This document shows, piece by piece, positions 7,482 to 15,881 of a stretch of DNA of 49,608 bases. The stretch is from a virus: positions 1-49,608 of the IMG/VR virus record IMGVR_UViG_3300047564_004084; one strand, 5' to 3'. The notes beneath the pieces were generated by a model that did not search any database, was not told where the DNA came from, and worked only from the letters and a program-made list of their open reading frames with translations. The stretch's first letter is position 1. Every line of letters begins with the position of its first letter. The position numbers were made by a program, and so were the translations under genes.

Positions 7482-9992
7482 ATGGCAACAAAAATACAAG
7501 ATCCATTAGCGCAATCATTTTATGTTGAAAACCCGGCAGGTATTTTCGTAACATCTGTAGATATATTCTTTTATTCTATAGATAAACAAGTTCCCGTTAC
7601 GGTTCAACTTCGTCCTATGAAGCTTGGATTTCCAACCCCAGAAATTTACCCATTCAGCGAAGTTGTTTTAGAACCAACTAAATGTCTTCCATCTCCAGAT
7701 GCGTCCGCACCAACAAGAGTTAATTTTCCATCTCCAGTATATCTTGAGGGAGATAAGTTTCATGCTTTGGTTTTAACTTCAAATTCTAGCGAATATACTG
7801 TTTGGATATCACATATTGGAGAACCAGATGTTACCTTTATCAATCAACAAGAATCTAAACAGGTCATAATAAGTACTCAACCAAGTTCTGGTTCTCTATT
7901 TTTATCACAAAATGGTCAGACTTGGACGGCAAATCAATATGAAGATTTAAAGTTTAATTTATACAGAGCTAATTTTACCACAAATGATGGTAATGTTAAT
8001 TTTTATAATCCAGAGTTGGCGCTTGGGAATAATCAAATAGCGCAATTATCAAAAAATTCTTTAGAGACTACTTCCAAGAAATTAAGATTAAATTTAAATA
8101 GGATTGTAACTGATCCTGATATCAAGGTTGGAAATACAATATTACAGCAAGATTCCGATGCAACAGCAAATTTAGTTGGATCAGCTGGTGCATCTTCTGG
8201 AAATTTAACTATTGTTAATTCGGGTATTGGGTATACACCATCTTTGGGCGGATTAACGTACTTTGATGTTCCATTAGTAACAGAAACTGGGAATGGAAAA
8301 AATGCAACCGCAAACATAACTATTCAAGAAGGTGTTGCTGTTGGAGCGACTATTGTTAATGGTGGGTCTGGATATACTGTTGGAGATGTAGTAACAGTAA
8401 ATGCTTTGGGAAGCACTATCTTAGGAAGAAATCTGAGATTATCCGTATCTAATATATCAGGAATTAATCAGTTAATAGTGGATCAGGTACAAGGAACATT
8501 TAGAGTTGGTGCAGGAAATACCTTACAGTATGTAAATAACTCAGGTATTACTACTACTATAAATTATAACTCCGGATCTGACGTTAGAGTATCTGATATT
8601 GATATTGAATCCGATGGACTTCATATAAAAGTAAATCATCCAAATCATGGAATGCACGCTCCAGAAAATTTGGTGAGAATATCCGATGTAACTTCAGATT
8701 TACCCTTCGCCAGACTTGTTAACGGATATGCTAGTGATACAGTACAAAATATACCTTTAACAGGAATTGCAACAGATCCAGATACAGGATTTAGTATATT
8801 TTCATCATTCGAAAATATTGGAGTCAGTTCAACAAATCCAGGATATATTAAAATAGGTGATGAAATCTTATCATATGAAGGTGTTTCGGGAAATACATTA
8901 ACAGGCATCATAAGAGGTATTGATGGAACACCAGCATATCAATATCCAGCTGGTTCTGTTGTCTATAAGTACGAATTGAATGGAATATCACTTCGAAGAA
9001 TTAACAAAGTTCATACTTTGCAAGATGCTACTGTTACCAATCCTATTGACTTGGATTACTATCATGTAAGAATTGATACAAATACATCTGGACTTGATAG
9101 AAATAATTCTCCACTTACATTACCAGAATTACATTTTAAACAAACAAAGTCTTGTGGCGGTCCTTTCATAAAAGCAACTCAAAATATCAATTTTGAAATT
9201 ATTAGGCCGTTGGTTCAAACCATGACTTTGAATGGAACGTCAATCAGTGCAGCACTTAGAACATATTCTGGTAGAAGTGTTGGTGGATCTGAAATTTCCT
9301 TTGTTGATCAAGGATTTGATCAAATTTCATTGACTGATACAAATTATCTAAAGTCACCTAGAATTGTAGCTTCTAGAATAAACGAACTTGATAGACTTCC
9401 AGAGGATGGTATTGAGGGAAATAAATCATTAAATATGTCCTTAAATTTATCATCGACTAGTAATTTTGTTTCTCCAGTAATTGACCTCGATAGAGTTTCA
9501 GCTATTTTGACTACTAATAGAATTAATAGACCTATTGAAAATTATGCAACAGATGAAAGAACTGCATCACTAAAAGATGATCCACATTCATTTGTTTATG
9601 CTACAAAACCAATAACTCTAGAATCCCCAGCTACCTCAATTAAAATTATTGTTTCTGCATATGTGAACATAGATAGCGATCTAAGAGCTTTCTACGGAAT
9701 ATCAAATAATGCTGGAGAGCAGTTTATCTATTATCCATTCCCAGGATACTCAAATATTGCACAAAATGGTAGTGTTATCAATGATTCATTGAGTAATGGA
9801 AATTCTGATACTTTGGTTCCAAAAACTGATGTGTTTGGATTCCTAAGTAATGAACTTGCATTTAGAGATTATGAATTTACTATTAATAATTTACCATCAT
9901 TTAGATCTTTTGGTATAAAATTAACTGGATCATCCAGAAATCAAACATACCCAATAAGAATAAGAGATCTTAGAGTTATTGCACTTGCATAA
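7482..9992 (+). CDS. Virion structural protein, baseplate-associated (836 residues)
   Basis: The protein opens MATKIQDPLAQSFYV followed by VTSVDIFFYS and VPVTVQLRP, an N-terminal signature shared by large structural proteins of marine T4-like phages in the gp8-gp13 interval. By position it probably forms part of the baseplate periphery, where T4 has gp10/gp11. At about residues 240-310 it carries two 'GxGYT' beta modules (VNSGIGYTP, VNGGSGYTV). At about 455-500 it has a module reading IKIGDEILSYEGV ... IIRGIDGTPA that recurs in the C-terminus of gp15 here. The C-terminal third reads as a beta-rich domain (for example SIKIIVSAYVNIDSDLRAFY). Two late-type boxes precede it and GAAAGGG lies 13 bases before the ATG. 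The gene ends five bases before the next ATG. No enzymatic motif is visible. Confidence 0.8.
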   Translation: MATKIQDPLAQSFYVENPAGIFVTSVDIFFYSIDKQVPVTVQLRPMKLGFPTPEIYPFSEVVLEPTKCLPSPDASAPTRVNFPSPVYLEGDKFHALVLTSNSSEYTVWISHIGEPDVTFINQQESKQVIISTQPSSGSLFLSQNGQTWTANQYEDLKFNLYRANFTTNDGNVNFYNPELALGNNQIAQLSKNSLETTSKKLRLNLNRIVTDPDIKVGNTILQQDSDATANLVGSAGASSGNLTIVNSGIGYTPSLGGLTYFDVPLVTETGNGKNATANITIQEGVAVGATIVNGGSGYTVGDVVTVNALGSTILGRNLRLSVSNISGINQLIVDQVQGTFRVGAGNTLQYVNNSGITTTINYNSGSDVRVSDIDIESDGLHIKVNHPNHGMHAPENLVRISDVTSDLPFARLVNGYASDTVQNIPLTGIATDPDTGFSIFSSFENIGVSSTNPGYIKIGDEILSYEGVSGNTLTGIIRGIDGTPAYQYPAGSVVYKYELNGISLRRINKVHTLQDATVTNPIDLDYYHVRIDTNTSGLDRNNSPLTLPELHFKQTKSCGGPFIKATQNINFEIIRPLVQTMTLNGTSISAALRTYSGRSVGGSEISFVDQGFDQISLTDTNYLKSPRIVASRINELDRLPEDGIEGNKSLNMSLNLSSTSNFVSPVIDLDRVSAILTTNRINRPIENYATDERTASLKDDPHSFVYATKPITLESPATSIKIIVSAYVNIDSDLRAFYGISNNAGEQFIYYPFPGYSNIAQNGSVINDSLSNGNSDTLVPKTDVFGFLSNELAFRDYEFTINNLPSFRSFGIKLTGSSRNQTYPIRIRDLRVIALA

Positions 9993-9997
9993 TTACT

Positions 9998-10237
9998 ATG
10001 GAAATAGCTAAAGTAGAGGGTCATGTATCTCTTATAAGAGATACATCATCAAATGCAATATTAAATACAAATTCTGTTGAATATAACAATTATATTACAC
10101 TAAAAAGACAAAAAGAAAATGAAACATTTATAATGAATAATTTGCAAAGTGAAGTTGACTTCTTAAAAAGAGAAATAATTGAATTGAAAGATACACTAAG
10201 AGGATTATTAAATGAAATTCGATCCAAGCAAAATTGA
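9998..10237 (+). CDS. Small coiled-coil protein of the structural cluster
   Basis: This 79-residue protein has an N-terminal segment KVEGHVSLIRDTSSNAI, then a helical C-terminal half (MNNLQSEVDFLKREIIELKDTLRGLL) with a regular heptad pattern that predicts a coiled coil. It starts five bases after the 836-residue structural gene and its end overlaps the next small gene by 26 bases, so it is translated as part of the same operon. The position between baseplate-type and neck genes suggests a minor virion or assembly protein. I do not recognise a specific function. Confidence 0.7.
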   Translation: MEIAKVEGHVSLIRDTSSNAILNTNSVEYNNYITLKRQKENETFIMNNLQSEVDFLKREIIELKDTLRGLLNEIRSKQN

Positions 10238-10382
10238 TCTAGATAAACTTTCTAAATCATTTGAATACGAAAAACTTTCTAGAGATATAGATAGTATAGA
10301 TGATATTGAAACTTTGAGAAATATTGCAAAGTGTTATATTAAATTATACTTTAAACAACAAGAAGTTATTTCAGACCTATAA
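10212..10382 (+). CDS. Small conserved protein upstream of gp13
   Basis: ATG 10212 opens a 56-residue frame: MKFDPSKIDLDKLSKSF, then YEKLSRDIDSIDDIETLRN and AKCYIKLYFKQQEVISDL. It is acidic and mostly helical. It overlaps the preceding gene by 26 bases and shares one base with the gp13 start in a TAATG junction, the normal coupling in this operon. Purine-rich AGGA lies at 10201-10204 upstream of its start. Small proteins of this kind precede gp13 in related marine phages as far as I recall. Function is unknown. Coding continuity and tight packing support a real gene despite its size. Confidence 0.7.
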   Translation: MKFDPSKIDLDKLSKSFEYEKLSRDIDSIDDIETLRNIAKCYIKLYFKQQEVISDL

Positions 10383-11200
10383 TGGCAAAACCATCAACTA
10401 GACAAGAACTAATAGATTATTGTTTGAGAAAACTTGGTGCTCCTGTACTGGAAATAAACGTTGCAGATGAGCAAATAGATGATCTTGTTGATGATGCTAT
10501 TCAATATTTCCAGGATAGACACTTTGATGGTGTAACACAAACCTTTTTAAAATATGAAATAACCCAACAAGATATTGATAGGGCAAGAGGTACTTCTGGA
10601 ATAACAACTACAACTGTTACTCAAAACTCTATCAATTATGATTATGAAGAAAATTCCAATTTTCTACCTATACCAGAATCAGTAATAGGAATTAATAAAA
10701 TATTTCACTTTGAGGGATCGAATACAGTTTCTAGTGGAATGTTCAGTTTAAAATATCAATTATTTTTAAATGATATTTACTATTGGGGAGCAGTTGAATT
10801 GCTAACCTATGCAATGACTAAAACATACTTAGAAGATATTGACTTTCTATTAACAACGCAAAAGCAAATAAGATTTAATAAAAGACTTGGAAAATTGTAT
10901 ATGGACATCGATTGGGCTTCAGTAACTCCAGGAAAATACTTAGTTATAGATTGTTATGTTGTATCTGATCCGGCAAATTCTTCAAGAATATGGAATGATA
11001 GATTTTTAAAATTATATTTAACTTCACTCATAAAACGTCAATGGGGACAGAATCTAATCAAATTCCAGGGAGTAAAACTTCCTGGGGGAGTAGAGTTAAA
11101 TGGGAGACAAATATACGATGATGCTCAAAGAGAAATAGATTCTCTAATGGAAAAAATGTCTTCTGATTATGAACTTCCACCATTCGATATGATAGGATAA
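10382..11200 (+). CDS. 13: Neck protein gp13
   Basis: The 272-residue product begins MAKPSTRQELIDYCL followed by KLGAPVLEINVADEQIDDLVDDAI, the strongly conserved opening of marine-phage gp13. In T4, gp13 and gp14 form the neck that closes the packaged head and receives the tail. Further typical segments are YFQDRHFDGV and the central helix-rich region up to LKLYLTSLIKRQWGQNL. It is followed after four bases by gp14, as in T4. It lacks a strong Shine-Dalgarno sequence, but its start overlaps the preceding stop, so translational coupling is likely. Length is close to the T4 protein. Confidence 0.9.
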   Translation: MAKPSTRQELIDYCLRKLGAPVLEINVADEQIDDLVDDAIQYFQDRHFDGVTQTFLKYEITQQDIDRARGTSGITTTTVTQNSINYDYEENSNFLPIPESVIGINKIFHFEGSNTVSSGMFSLKYQLFLNDIYYWGAVELLTYAMTKTYLEDIDFLLTTQKQIRFNKRLGKLYMDIDWASVTPGKYLVIDCYVVSDPANSSRIWNDRFLKLYLTSLIKRQWGQNLIKFQGVKLPGGVELNGRQIYDDAQREIDSLMEKMSSDYELPPFDMIG

Positions 11201-11204
11201 TCAA

Positions 11205-12599
11205 ATGTTAAATCCATTTTTCCTTCAAGGTTCAAAATCAGAACAAAATCTATTGCAAGATTTGATAAATGAGCATTTGAGGATGTATGGTGTTGATGTT
11301 TATTATATTCCAAGAATGTATGTTACTGAAAAAACTGTAATAAGAGAGGTAATAGAATCCGAGTTTGTTGATGCATATCCAATAGAAGCATATGTGCAGA
11401 CTTACGAAGGTTATGAAGGTGCTGGAGTATTAATGAGTAAATTTGGAGTCGAAGCAAGAGATGATCTAAATTTAATTATATCAAAAGAAAGATATGAAAG
11501 CTATATAAAACCTTTAATCGAGAATAAAGAAAATATAAAACTTTCAAATAGACCAAAAGAAGGTGATTTGGTTTATTTTCCATTGGGCGATAGGTTATTT
11601 GAAATAAAATTTGTAGAGCACGAAAAACCATTCTACCAACTACAAAAAAATTACGTATATGAGTTAAGATGCGAATTGTTTAGATATGGAAATGAAATTT
11701 TAGATACTGGAGTTGATGAGATTGATGATAACGTAGTAAATGAGGGATACACTAGAACTTATGTTATGTCTGGTGCAGGATCAACTGCAACTGCTATCGC
11801 CAATATAGTTAATGGCGGTGTTAGAAAAGTTATTATAACTAACAGAGGAACTGGTTATACTTCAGCACCTATAGTAAATTTCTCAAAATCTCCATCTTTT
11901 GGAGGAACATCTGCTGGAATAGCCACTATGATAAGTGGTATTACAGATTTTTGCGAGACCGACTCCAGCTTATTAAGAGTTCAAGGAGTAGAACTTACTA
12001 AAACTGGTTATGGATACAGTAAAGCACCATTAGTTTCTTTTACTGGTGGAGAAGGAAGTGGCGCATCAGGTATCGCAGAAATTGCAGACGGAATAGTTGG
12101 TATTATCACTATAACTAATGCTGGATCTGGATATGTAGTTGATCCGATAGTGACCTTTAGCGCACCACCAGCTGGATTTGGAACAGCGGTTGGTAGAGCT
12201 GTGGTTAGTACTGCAGGAACAATAACTGAACTTCTAATAACTGATGCTGGTATTGGATATACTGTCGCACCAACTATTACAATATCAAATCCATATATGA
12301 CTGGATCTGGCAACTACAAACTTAATGAAATTATAACTGGGTCAGTTAGCGGCACAACTGCTAAAGTAAAGTCTTGGGACTCTTTAACAAATACATTAAA
12401 AGTGTATCAACTTACTGGAGAATTTTTAAATAATGATGTTATTGTCGGTTCTGCATCATCAGCATCTTACATGATAAGACCACAAACAAAATATGATTTA
12501 CTAGATTTTTCAGATCCTTTTGCAGATAACAAAAATATAGAGATAGAAGGTGATGCTATTATCGACTTTTCTGAAAGAAATCCATTTGGAAATCCATAA
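11205..12599 (+). CDS. 14: Neck protein gp14 with an inserted glycine-rich beta repeat region
   Basis: The N-terminal 170 residues (LNPFFLQGSKSEQNLL, YYIPRMYVTEKTVIREV, FGVEARDDLNLIISKERYE, KEGDLVYFPL) are clear gp14. The end (YDLLDFSDPFADNKNIE ... FSERNPFGNP) is also gp14-like. Between about residues 185 and 420 the chain carries at least four copies of an 'I-T--G-GY---P-V-F' repeat (ITNRGTGYTSAPIV, LTKTGYGYSKAPLV, ITNAGSGYVVDPIV, ITDAGIGYTVAPTI). This makes the protein 464 residues, much longer than T4 gp14 (about 256). The core role is joining the filled head to the tail. The repeat region probably projects from the neck as a beta-rich decoration. The same repeat type occurs in two other proteins of this window. 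Confidence 0.88.
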   Translation: MLNPFFLQGSKSEQNLLQDLINEHLRMYGVDVYYIPRMYVTEKTVIREVIESEFVDAYPIEAYVQTYEGYEGAGVLMSKFGVEARDDLNLIISKERYESYIKPLIENKENIKLSNRPKEGDLVYFPLGDRLFEIKFVEHEKPFYQLQKNYVYELRCELFRYGNEILDTGVDEIDDNVVNEGYTRTYVMSGAGSTATAIANIVNGGVRKVIITNRGTGYTSAPIVNFSKSPSFGGTSAGIATMISGITDFCETDSSLLRVQGVELTKTGYGYSKAPLVSFTGGEGSGASGIAEIADGIVGIITITNAGSGYVVDPIVTFSAPPAGFGTAVGRAVVSTAGTITELLITDAGIGYTVAPTITISNPYMTGSGNYKLNEIITGSVSGTTAKVKSWDSLTNTLKVYQLTGEFLNNDVIVGSASSASYMIRPQTKYDLLDFSDPFADNKNIEIEGDAIIDFSERNPFGNP

Positions 12600-12604
12600 A
12601 AGTG

Positions 12605-12612
12605 TTAAATAG
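12605..12612 (+). promoter_or_regulatory. Weak late-promoter-like box (TTAAATAG) upstream of gp15
   Basis: TTAAATAG lies in the 39-base gap between gp14 and gp15, 27 bases before the gp15 ATG. It departs from the TATAAATA consensus at two or more positions and is listed only as a possible weak late start. Confidence 0.25.
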
Positions 12613-12638
12613 TAGATATTAAAATAAAATTTAAAAAT

Positions 12639-13643
12639 ATGTTTGAATATTTTTATAACGAGATACTAAGGAAGACTATAATTGCTTTTGGATCATTATT
12701 TAATGAGATTAAAATAGCAAAAGTAGATGAATCTAATAATACAAAGTCTATAACCAAAGTTCCTTTGGCTTATGGACCTATGCAAAAATTTCTTGCTAGA
12801 TTGGAGCAGTCTCCAGATTTAAATAAACCAGTTCAATTGACTTTACCCAGAATGTCTTTTGAAATGACTGGTATATCTTATGATCCTGGAAGAAAAGTTA
12901 CTACTGCACAATCATTCTTAGCTCAGAGTAAGTCTGATGGTAAGGATATAAGAAAATTATACATGCCTGTTCCATATAATGTTACATTTGAACTTTCAAT
13001 TTACACAAAAATAAATGATGATATGCTTCAAATTATTGAGCAAATATTACCATATTTTCAACCACAATACAGTGTGACCGTCGATTTAGTGGATCAGATA
13101 GGAGAAACTAGAGATATACCAGTTATTCTAGATAATATTTCAATGAGTGATGAATATGAAGGAGATTTTACTAAAAGAAGAGCGTTGATTTATACTCTAT
13201 CATTTACAGCAAAAACTTACATCTTTGGACCTACATCTACTTCTGCCTCTCAGGATATTATCAAAAAAGTTTCTATCGGACTTGTATCTGGAGCAGAGAC
13301 TCTTCAGAGGAGAAGAGAAGTTTCTTATGTTGTTACTCCAACAGCAACAAAAAGTTATTCAGAAAATGATACTACTACAACAGCAAAAGACGTAACTGTA
13401 AGTGATACACGCATAGAAGTTTCTGATTCTAGCTTGATAACAGAAGGGTCTTACATAACTATAGGTGAAGAAACTTTAAAAGTAACATCAAAAGATTCAA
13501 ATTTACTGAAAGTTACTAGAGGTGTTTATGGGACATCTCCATCAGAGCATGTATCTGGTTCTGGAGTAAAACTAATTACTGATGAAGACAATGATTTAAT
13601 AGAATTTGGAGATAATTTTGGTTTTGATGGAGACTTTGTGTAA
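12639..13643 (+). CDS. 15: Proximal tail sheath stabiliser / tail terminator gp15, with C-terminal extension
   Basis: MFEYFYNEILRKTIIAFGSLF at the start, LPRMSFEMTGISYD and YELS-like FELSIYTKINDDMLQIIEQ followed by ILPYFQPQYSVTVDL match T4 gp15 closely ('FQIVEQILPYFQPHFNTT' in T4). gp15 caps the tail tube and sheath and docks on the neck. The first 235 residues cover the T4 protein. Residues about 240-334 are an extra module (VSDTRIEVSDSSLI, YITIGEETLKVTS, LKVTRGVYGTSPSEHV) related to one in the 836-residue structural protein. The gene lies between gp14 and gp16 as in T4, and its stop is one base before the gp16 start. Confidence 0.92.
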   Translation: MFEYFYNEILRKTIIAFGSLFNEIKIAKVDESNNTKSITKVPLAYGPMQKFLARLEQSPDLNKPVQLTLPRMSFEMTGISYDPGRKVTTAQSFLAQSKSDGKDIRKLYMPVPYNVTFELSIYTKINDDMLQIIEQILPYFQPQYSVTVDLVDQIGETRDIPVILDNISMSDEYEGDFTKRRALIYTLSFTAKTYIFGPTSTSASQDIIKKVSIGLVSGAETLQRRREVSYVVTPTATKSYSENDTTTTAKDVTVSDTRIEVSDSSLITEGSYITIGEETLKVTSKDSNLLKVTRGVYGTSPSEHVSGSGVKLITDEDNDLIEFGDNFGFDGDFV

Positions 13644-13644
13644 G

Positions 13645-14076
13645 ATGAAACAAAATTTCGATGATTTAGATGCTGCTTTTGATGTGACTGGAGAGATAGT
13701 ATCTAAAAAAATAGAAGAAATAAAAGATATGTCCATAGATACTAAACCAAAAAGTACCAATGATGATATTAAAAAAGATTATGAATATACTAGGGGAAAT
13801 TTATATTCGTTAATAGAAAAAGGTCAGGAAGCTATCAATGGGATATTAGAACTAGCTCAAGAAAGCGAAATGCCTAGGGCATATGAAGTAGCAGGTCAAT
13901 TGATTAAAAATGTTGCAGATGCAACAGATAAATTAATGGAACTGCAAAAAAAACTCAAAGAAGTAGAAGAGGATTCAAAATCCAAAAATCCAACAAATGT
14001 TACTAATGCTTTATTTGTTGGATCCACTTCAGAGTTATCCAAACTTTTAAAGTCTACTAAACTGGATAATAAATAA
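13645..14076 (+). CDS. 16: Terminase small subunit gp16
   Basis: The 143-residue protein starts MKQNFDDLDAAFDV at ATG 13645, one base after the gp15 stop. An ATG further upstream in this frame (13606) would add 13 residues inside gp15 and is unlikely. The sequence is acidic and helical: DDIKKDYEYTRGNLYSLIEK, GQEAINGILELAQESEMPRA and YEVAGQLIKNVADATDKLM form the central helices characteristic of T4 gp16, which assembles into rings that regulate gp17 in DNA packaging. A late-type box overlaps its stop codon. Unlike in T4, the large terminase gene is not next: it lies about 22 kb downstream, beyond the fibre block. Confidence 0.88.
   Translation: MKQNFDDLDAAFDVTGEIVSKKIEEIKDMSIDTKPKSTNDDIKKDYEYTRGNLYSLIEKGQEAINGILELAQESEMPRAYEVAGQLIKNVADATDKLMELQKKLKEVEEDSKSKNPTNVTNALFVGSTSELSKLLKSTKLDNK
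14067..14075 (+). promoter_or_regulatory. T4-type late promoter box (TAATAAATA) at the gp16 stop
   Basis: TAATAAATA lies 26 bases before ATG 14101 and overlaps the gp16 stop codon (14074-14076). It would start late transcription of the fibre block. Confidence 0.6.
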
Positions 14077-14100
14077 GTTAGATAAGATATTTTTACTAAA

Positions 14101-14430
14101 ATGAGCGTTCCTTCAGTAACATCAATAACAATATATAAAGGAACCGATTTTGAAAAGAAAGTATCTATCGCTGTCACAACTTTAGATTCTTCAAGTCAAA
14201 CAGCACTTGCTAAGATTAGGAAGCATCCAGCTTCAGAAAATTACAAGACTTTCGATACCTATATTAATGAAGATGATAATAGTGTTCTCATTTCAATGGC
14301 GAGTTCAATCACATCAGATTTAGATAATGGAAGAAATTATTTTGATATTATTATCGAAACAAATTCAACAGATAAATTAATGAAAGTCGTTGAAGGTTCT
14401 ATTTTAGTTTACGATACAGTATCAGTATAA
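14101..14430 (+). CDS. Small structural protein at the head of the fibre block
   Basis: This 109-residue beta-rich protein reads SITIYKGTDFEKKVSI, ALAKIRKHPASENY, SVLISMASSITSDLDN and GRNYFDIIIE, then KVVEGSILVYDTVSV. The pattern (a strand-rich fold with 'KG--F' near the start and 'EG---V' at the end) resembles the small immunoglobulin-like or BppU-N-type domains used in phage baseplates and fibres. That comparison is structural guesswork. It has a late-type box upstream and is followed by a four-base gap to the glycine-rich protein. Probable role: an adaptor for the fibre genes that follow. Confidence 0.7.
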   Translation: MSVPSVTSITIYKGTDFEKKVSIAVTTLDSSSQTALAKIRKHPASENYKTFDTYINEDDNSVLISMASSITSDLDNGRNYFDIIIETNSTDKLMKVVEGSILVYDTVSV

Positions 14431-14434
14431 TAAA

Positions 14435-15340
14435 ATGCATTTTATATCTCAAATGATGCTGTTTTCAACAGCAATAATCTCAGCTTCTCCTGCAGATGAC
14501 GAGCAAATATACGATACTCCAGGAGTATATACTTGGATTGCACCACCAAAAGTAAGGAGTGTTAGTGTAGTTGCTGTTGGTGGAGGAGCATCTCCAACAG
14601 TATTTTCGAGTGCAGTTGTTGGCGGTGGCGGTGGCGGTTTAGTATATAAAAATAATATACAAGTAAATCCAGGTTCTTCTTACATTGTAGAAGTCGGGGC
14701 AGGTGGTCAATCTTCTGGATCTAGTGCTTCACCAATTTTAGGGAGTAATGGCGGATATTCCAGTTTTACTTATGATGAAGAAACAGTAATAGCATATGGA
14801 GGATTATCAGATGGAACAGGAGGTAATTATGCAAATGGAAATGGTGGAGGAAACGGTGGATCGGCAGGACAGCAAGGATCTGGTGGCGGAGGTGCAGGTG
14901 GATATACCGGAGATGGTGGAAATGGAGGATCAGGAGGTTCTTCATCTATTGGATCTAATGGTTCTCCTGGACTAGGCGGTGCTGGCGGAGGTGGTGGAGG
15001 TTCCTGGCAGACACTATATTTTTCAACCGCATCTCAACCAGCTAGATCTTCTTCAGGTGGAGGTGTTGGTCTATATGGTCAAGGATCAGATGGATTTGGT
15101 GGAACAGGAGCATCATCTTCAAGTCAAATAGGAAATGCTACTCCATCTGGAGGTGGAAGTAGTGGTCAAAATGGAGACTTAGATGGTGGACTTTATGGTG
15201 GTGGAGGAAGATCTGGATTTATCAGATTTGGTGTTGGAGTACCAACTCTATTCTTATCTGGAGGTGCTGGTGGAAGAGGAGCAGTTAGAATAATTTGGCC
15301 TGGAAATTCCAGAGCATTTCCTTCAATAAATACTCAATAA
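14435..15340 (+). CDS. Glycine-rich adhesin-like protein (candidate receptor-binding tip)
   Basis: Of 301 residues, a very large share is Gly, with Ser next. After a hydrophobic N-terminus (MHFISQMMLFSTAIISAS) comes IYDTPGVYTWIAPPKVR followed by SVSVVAVGGGA, a phrase found at the base of glycine-rich phage tip domains. Runs such as GGGGGGLVYKNNIQVNPG, GNGGGNGGSAGQQG and GLGGAGGGGGGSW follow, ending GAGGRGAVRIIWPGN. Glycine-rich strings of this sort pack as polyglycine-II bundles in T4-like adhesins such as gp38 of phage S16, where the connecting loops contact the receptor. No Shine-Dalgarno sequence stands before the start (TAATAAAATG). The next gene encodes a tail-fibre-assembly-type chaperone. 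Both facts favour a receptor-binding role. Confidence 0.72.
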   Translation: MHFISQMMLFSTAIISASPADDEQIYDTPGVYTWIAPPKVRSVSVVAVGGGASPTVFSSAVVGGGGGGLVYKNNIQVNPGSSYIVEVGAGGQSSGSSASPILGSNGGYSSFTYDEETVIAYGGLSDGTGGNYANGNGGGNGGSAGQQGSGGGGAGGYTGDGGNGGSGGSSSIGSNGSPGLGGAGGGGGGSWQTLYFSTASQPARSSSGGGVGLYGQGSDGFGGTGASSSSQIGNATPSGGGSSGQNGDLDGGLYGGGGRSGFIRFGVGVPTLFLSGGAGGRGAVRIIWPGNSRAFPSINTQ

Positions 15341-15373
15341 ACATGAATTATCACTGTACGGAGAATTCTTAGA

Positions 15374-15847
15374 ATGCTAATACAACTAGACAATGGCGTA
15401 CCATTTGGACATCCAGTTGATGAAAAAAATTTTCGGATGTTATTTAGAAATACATCATTTCCGGAAGTTCTTAGTCCGGAAGTGGTAGAACCTTTTGGAT
15501 TTGGCGTATATGAATTTACCGCACAACCTCATCCAAAGAAATTTACAAAAGTAGTTGAAGATTCCCCGGTAAAGGGCAATGATGGAATTTATAGACAAAC
15601 ATGGAAGTTTATTTCTATGACTGAAAGTGAAAAAAAAGCTGTTACTGCTGAAAAAGCAGCAGAAGTTAGAAATGAAAGGAATATGAAATTGTATATGTGT
15701 GATTGGACCCAATTACCAGAATCGGAAGAGATAAATTCAAAAGAATTTATCAAAGAATGGAGAGTCTATAGAGATCAATTGAGGAACATAACCACGCAAA
15801 AAGGATTTCCATGGAATATTCTATGGCCAGAAGCTCCAACAATTTAA
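15374..15847 (+). CDS. Tail fibre assembly / tail assembly chaperone-like protein
   Basis: The C-terminal part of this 157-residue protein, RNERNMKLYMCDWTQLPES, KEFIKEWRVYRDQLRNI and FPWNILWPEAP, matches the 'R----L--CDWT-------W--YR--LR-I-----FPW---WP--P' signature of tail fibre assembly and tail-assembly chaperone proteins. The N-terminal part (HPVDEKNFRMLF, GFGVYEF) is the typical beta domain of the same group. Such proteins help fold or attach the distal fibre/adhesin encoded next to them and usually are not in the finished virion. Here it directly follows the glycine-rich adhesin-like gene, its likely client. CGGAGAA lies 9-15 bases before the ATG. A late box overlaps its stop codon. Confidence 0.78.
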   Translation: MLIQLDNGVPFGHPVDEKNFRMLFRNTSFPEVLSPEVVEPFGFGVYEFTAQPHPKKFTKVVEDSPVKGNDGIYRQTWKFISMTESEKKAVTAEKAAEVRNERNMKLYMCDWTQLPESEEINSKEFIKEWRVYRDQLRNITTQKGFPWNILWPEAPTI

Positions 15848-15853
15848 TAAATA
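15845..15853 (+). promoter_or_regulatory. T4-type late promoter box (TAATAAATA) at the chaperone stop
   Basis: The first three bases are the TAA stop of the preceding chaperone-like gene. The box sits 29 bases upstream of ATG 15882. Confidence 0.6.
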
Positions 15854-15881
15854 AGATATAGTTAAAATATCCGTTTAAGTA

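Noticed and set aside
12008-12313. Minus-strand open frame opposite the gp14 repeat region
   Set aside because: The repeat in gp14 keeps the antisense frame open by chance. The product is a Pro/Val/Ile mixture without features.
13606-13644. Upstream ATG as the gp16 start
   Set aside because: It would put 13 non-conserved residues inside gp15. ATG 13645 directly after the gp15 stop begins the conserved protein.
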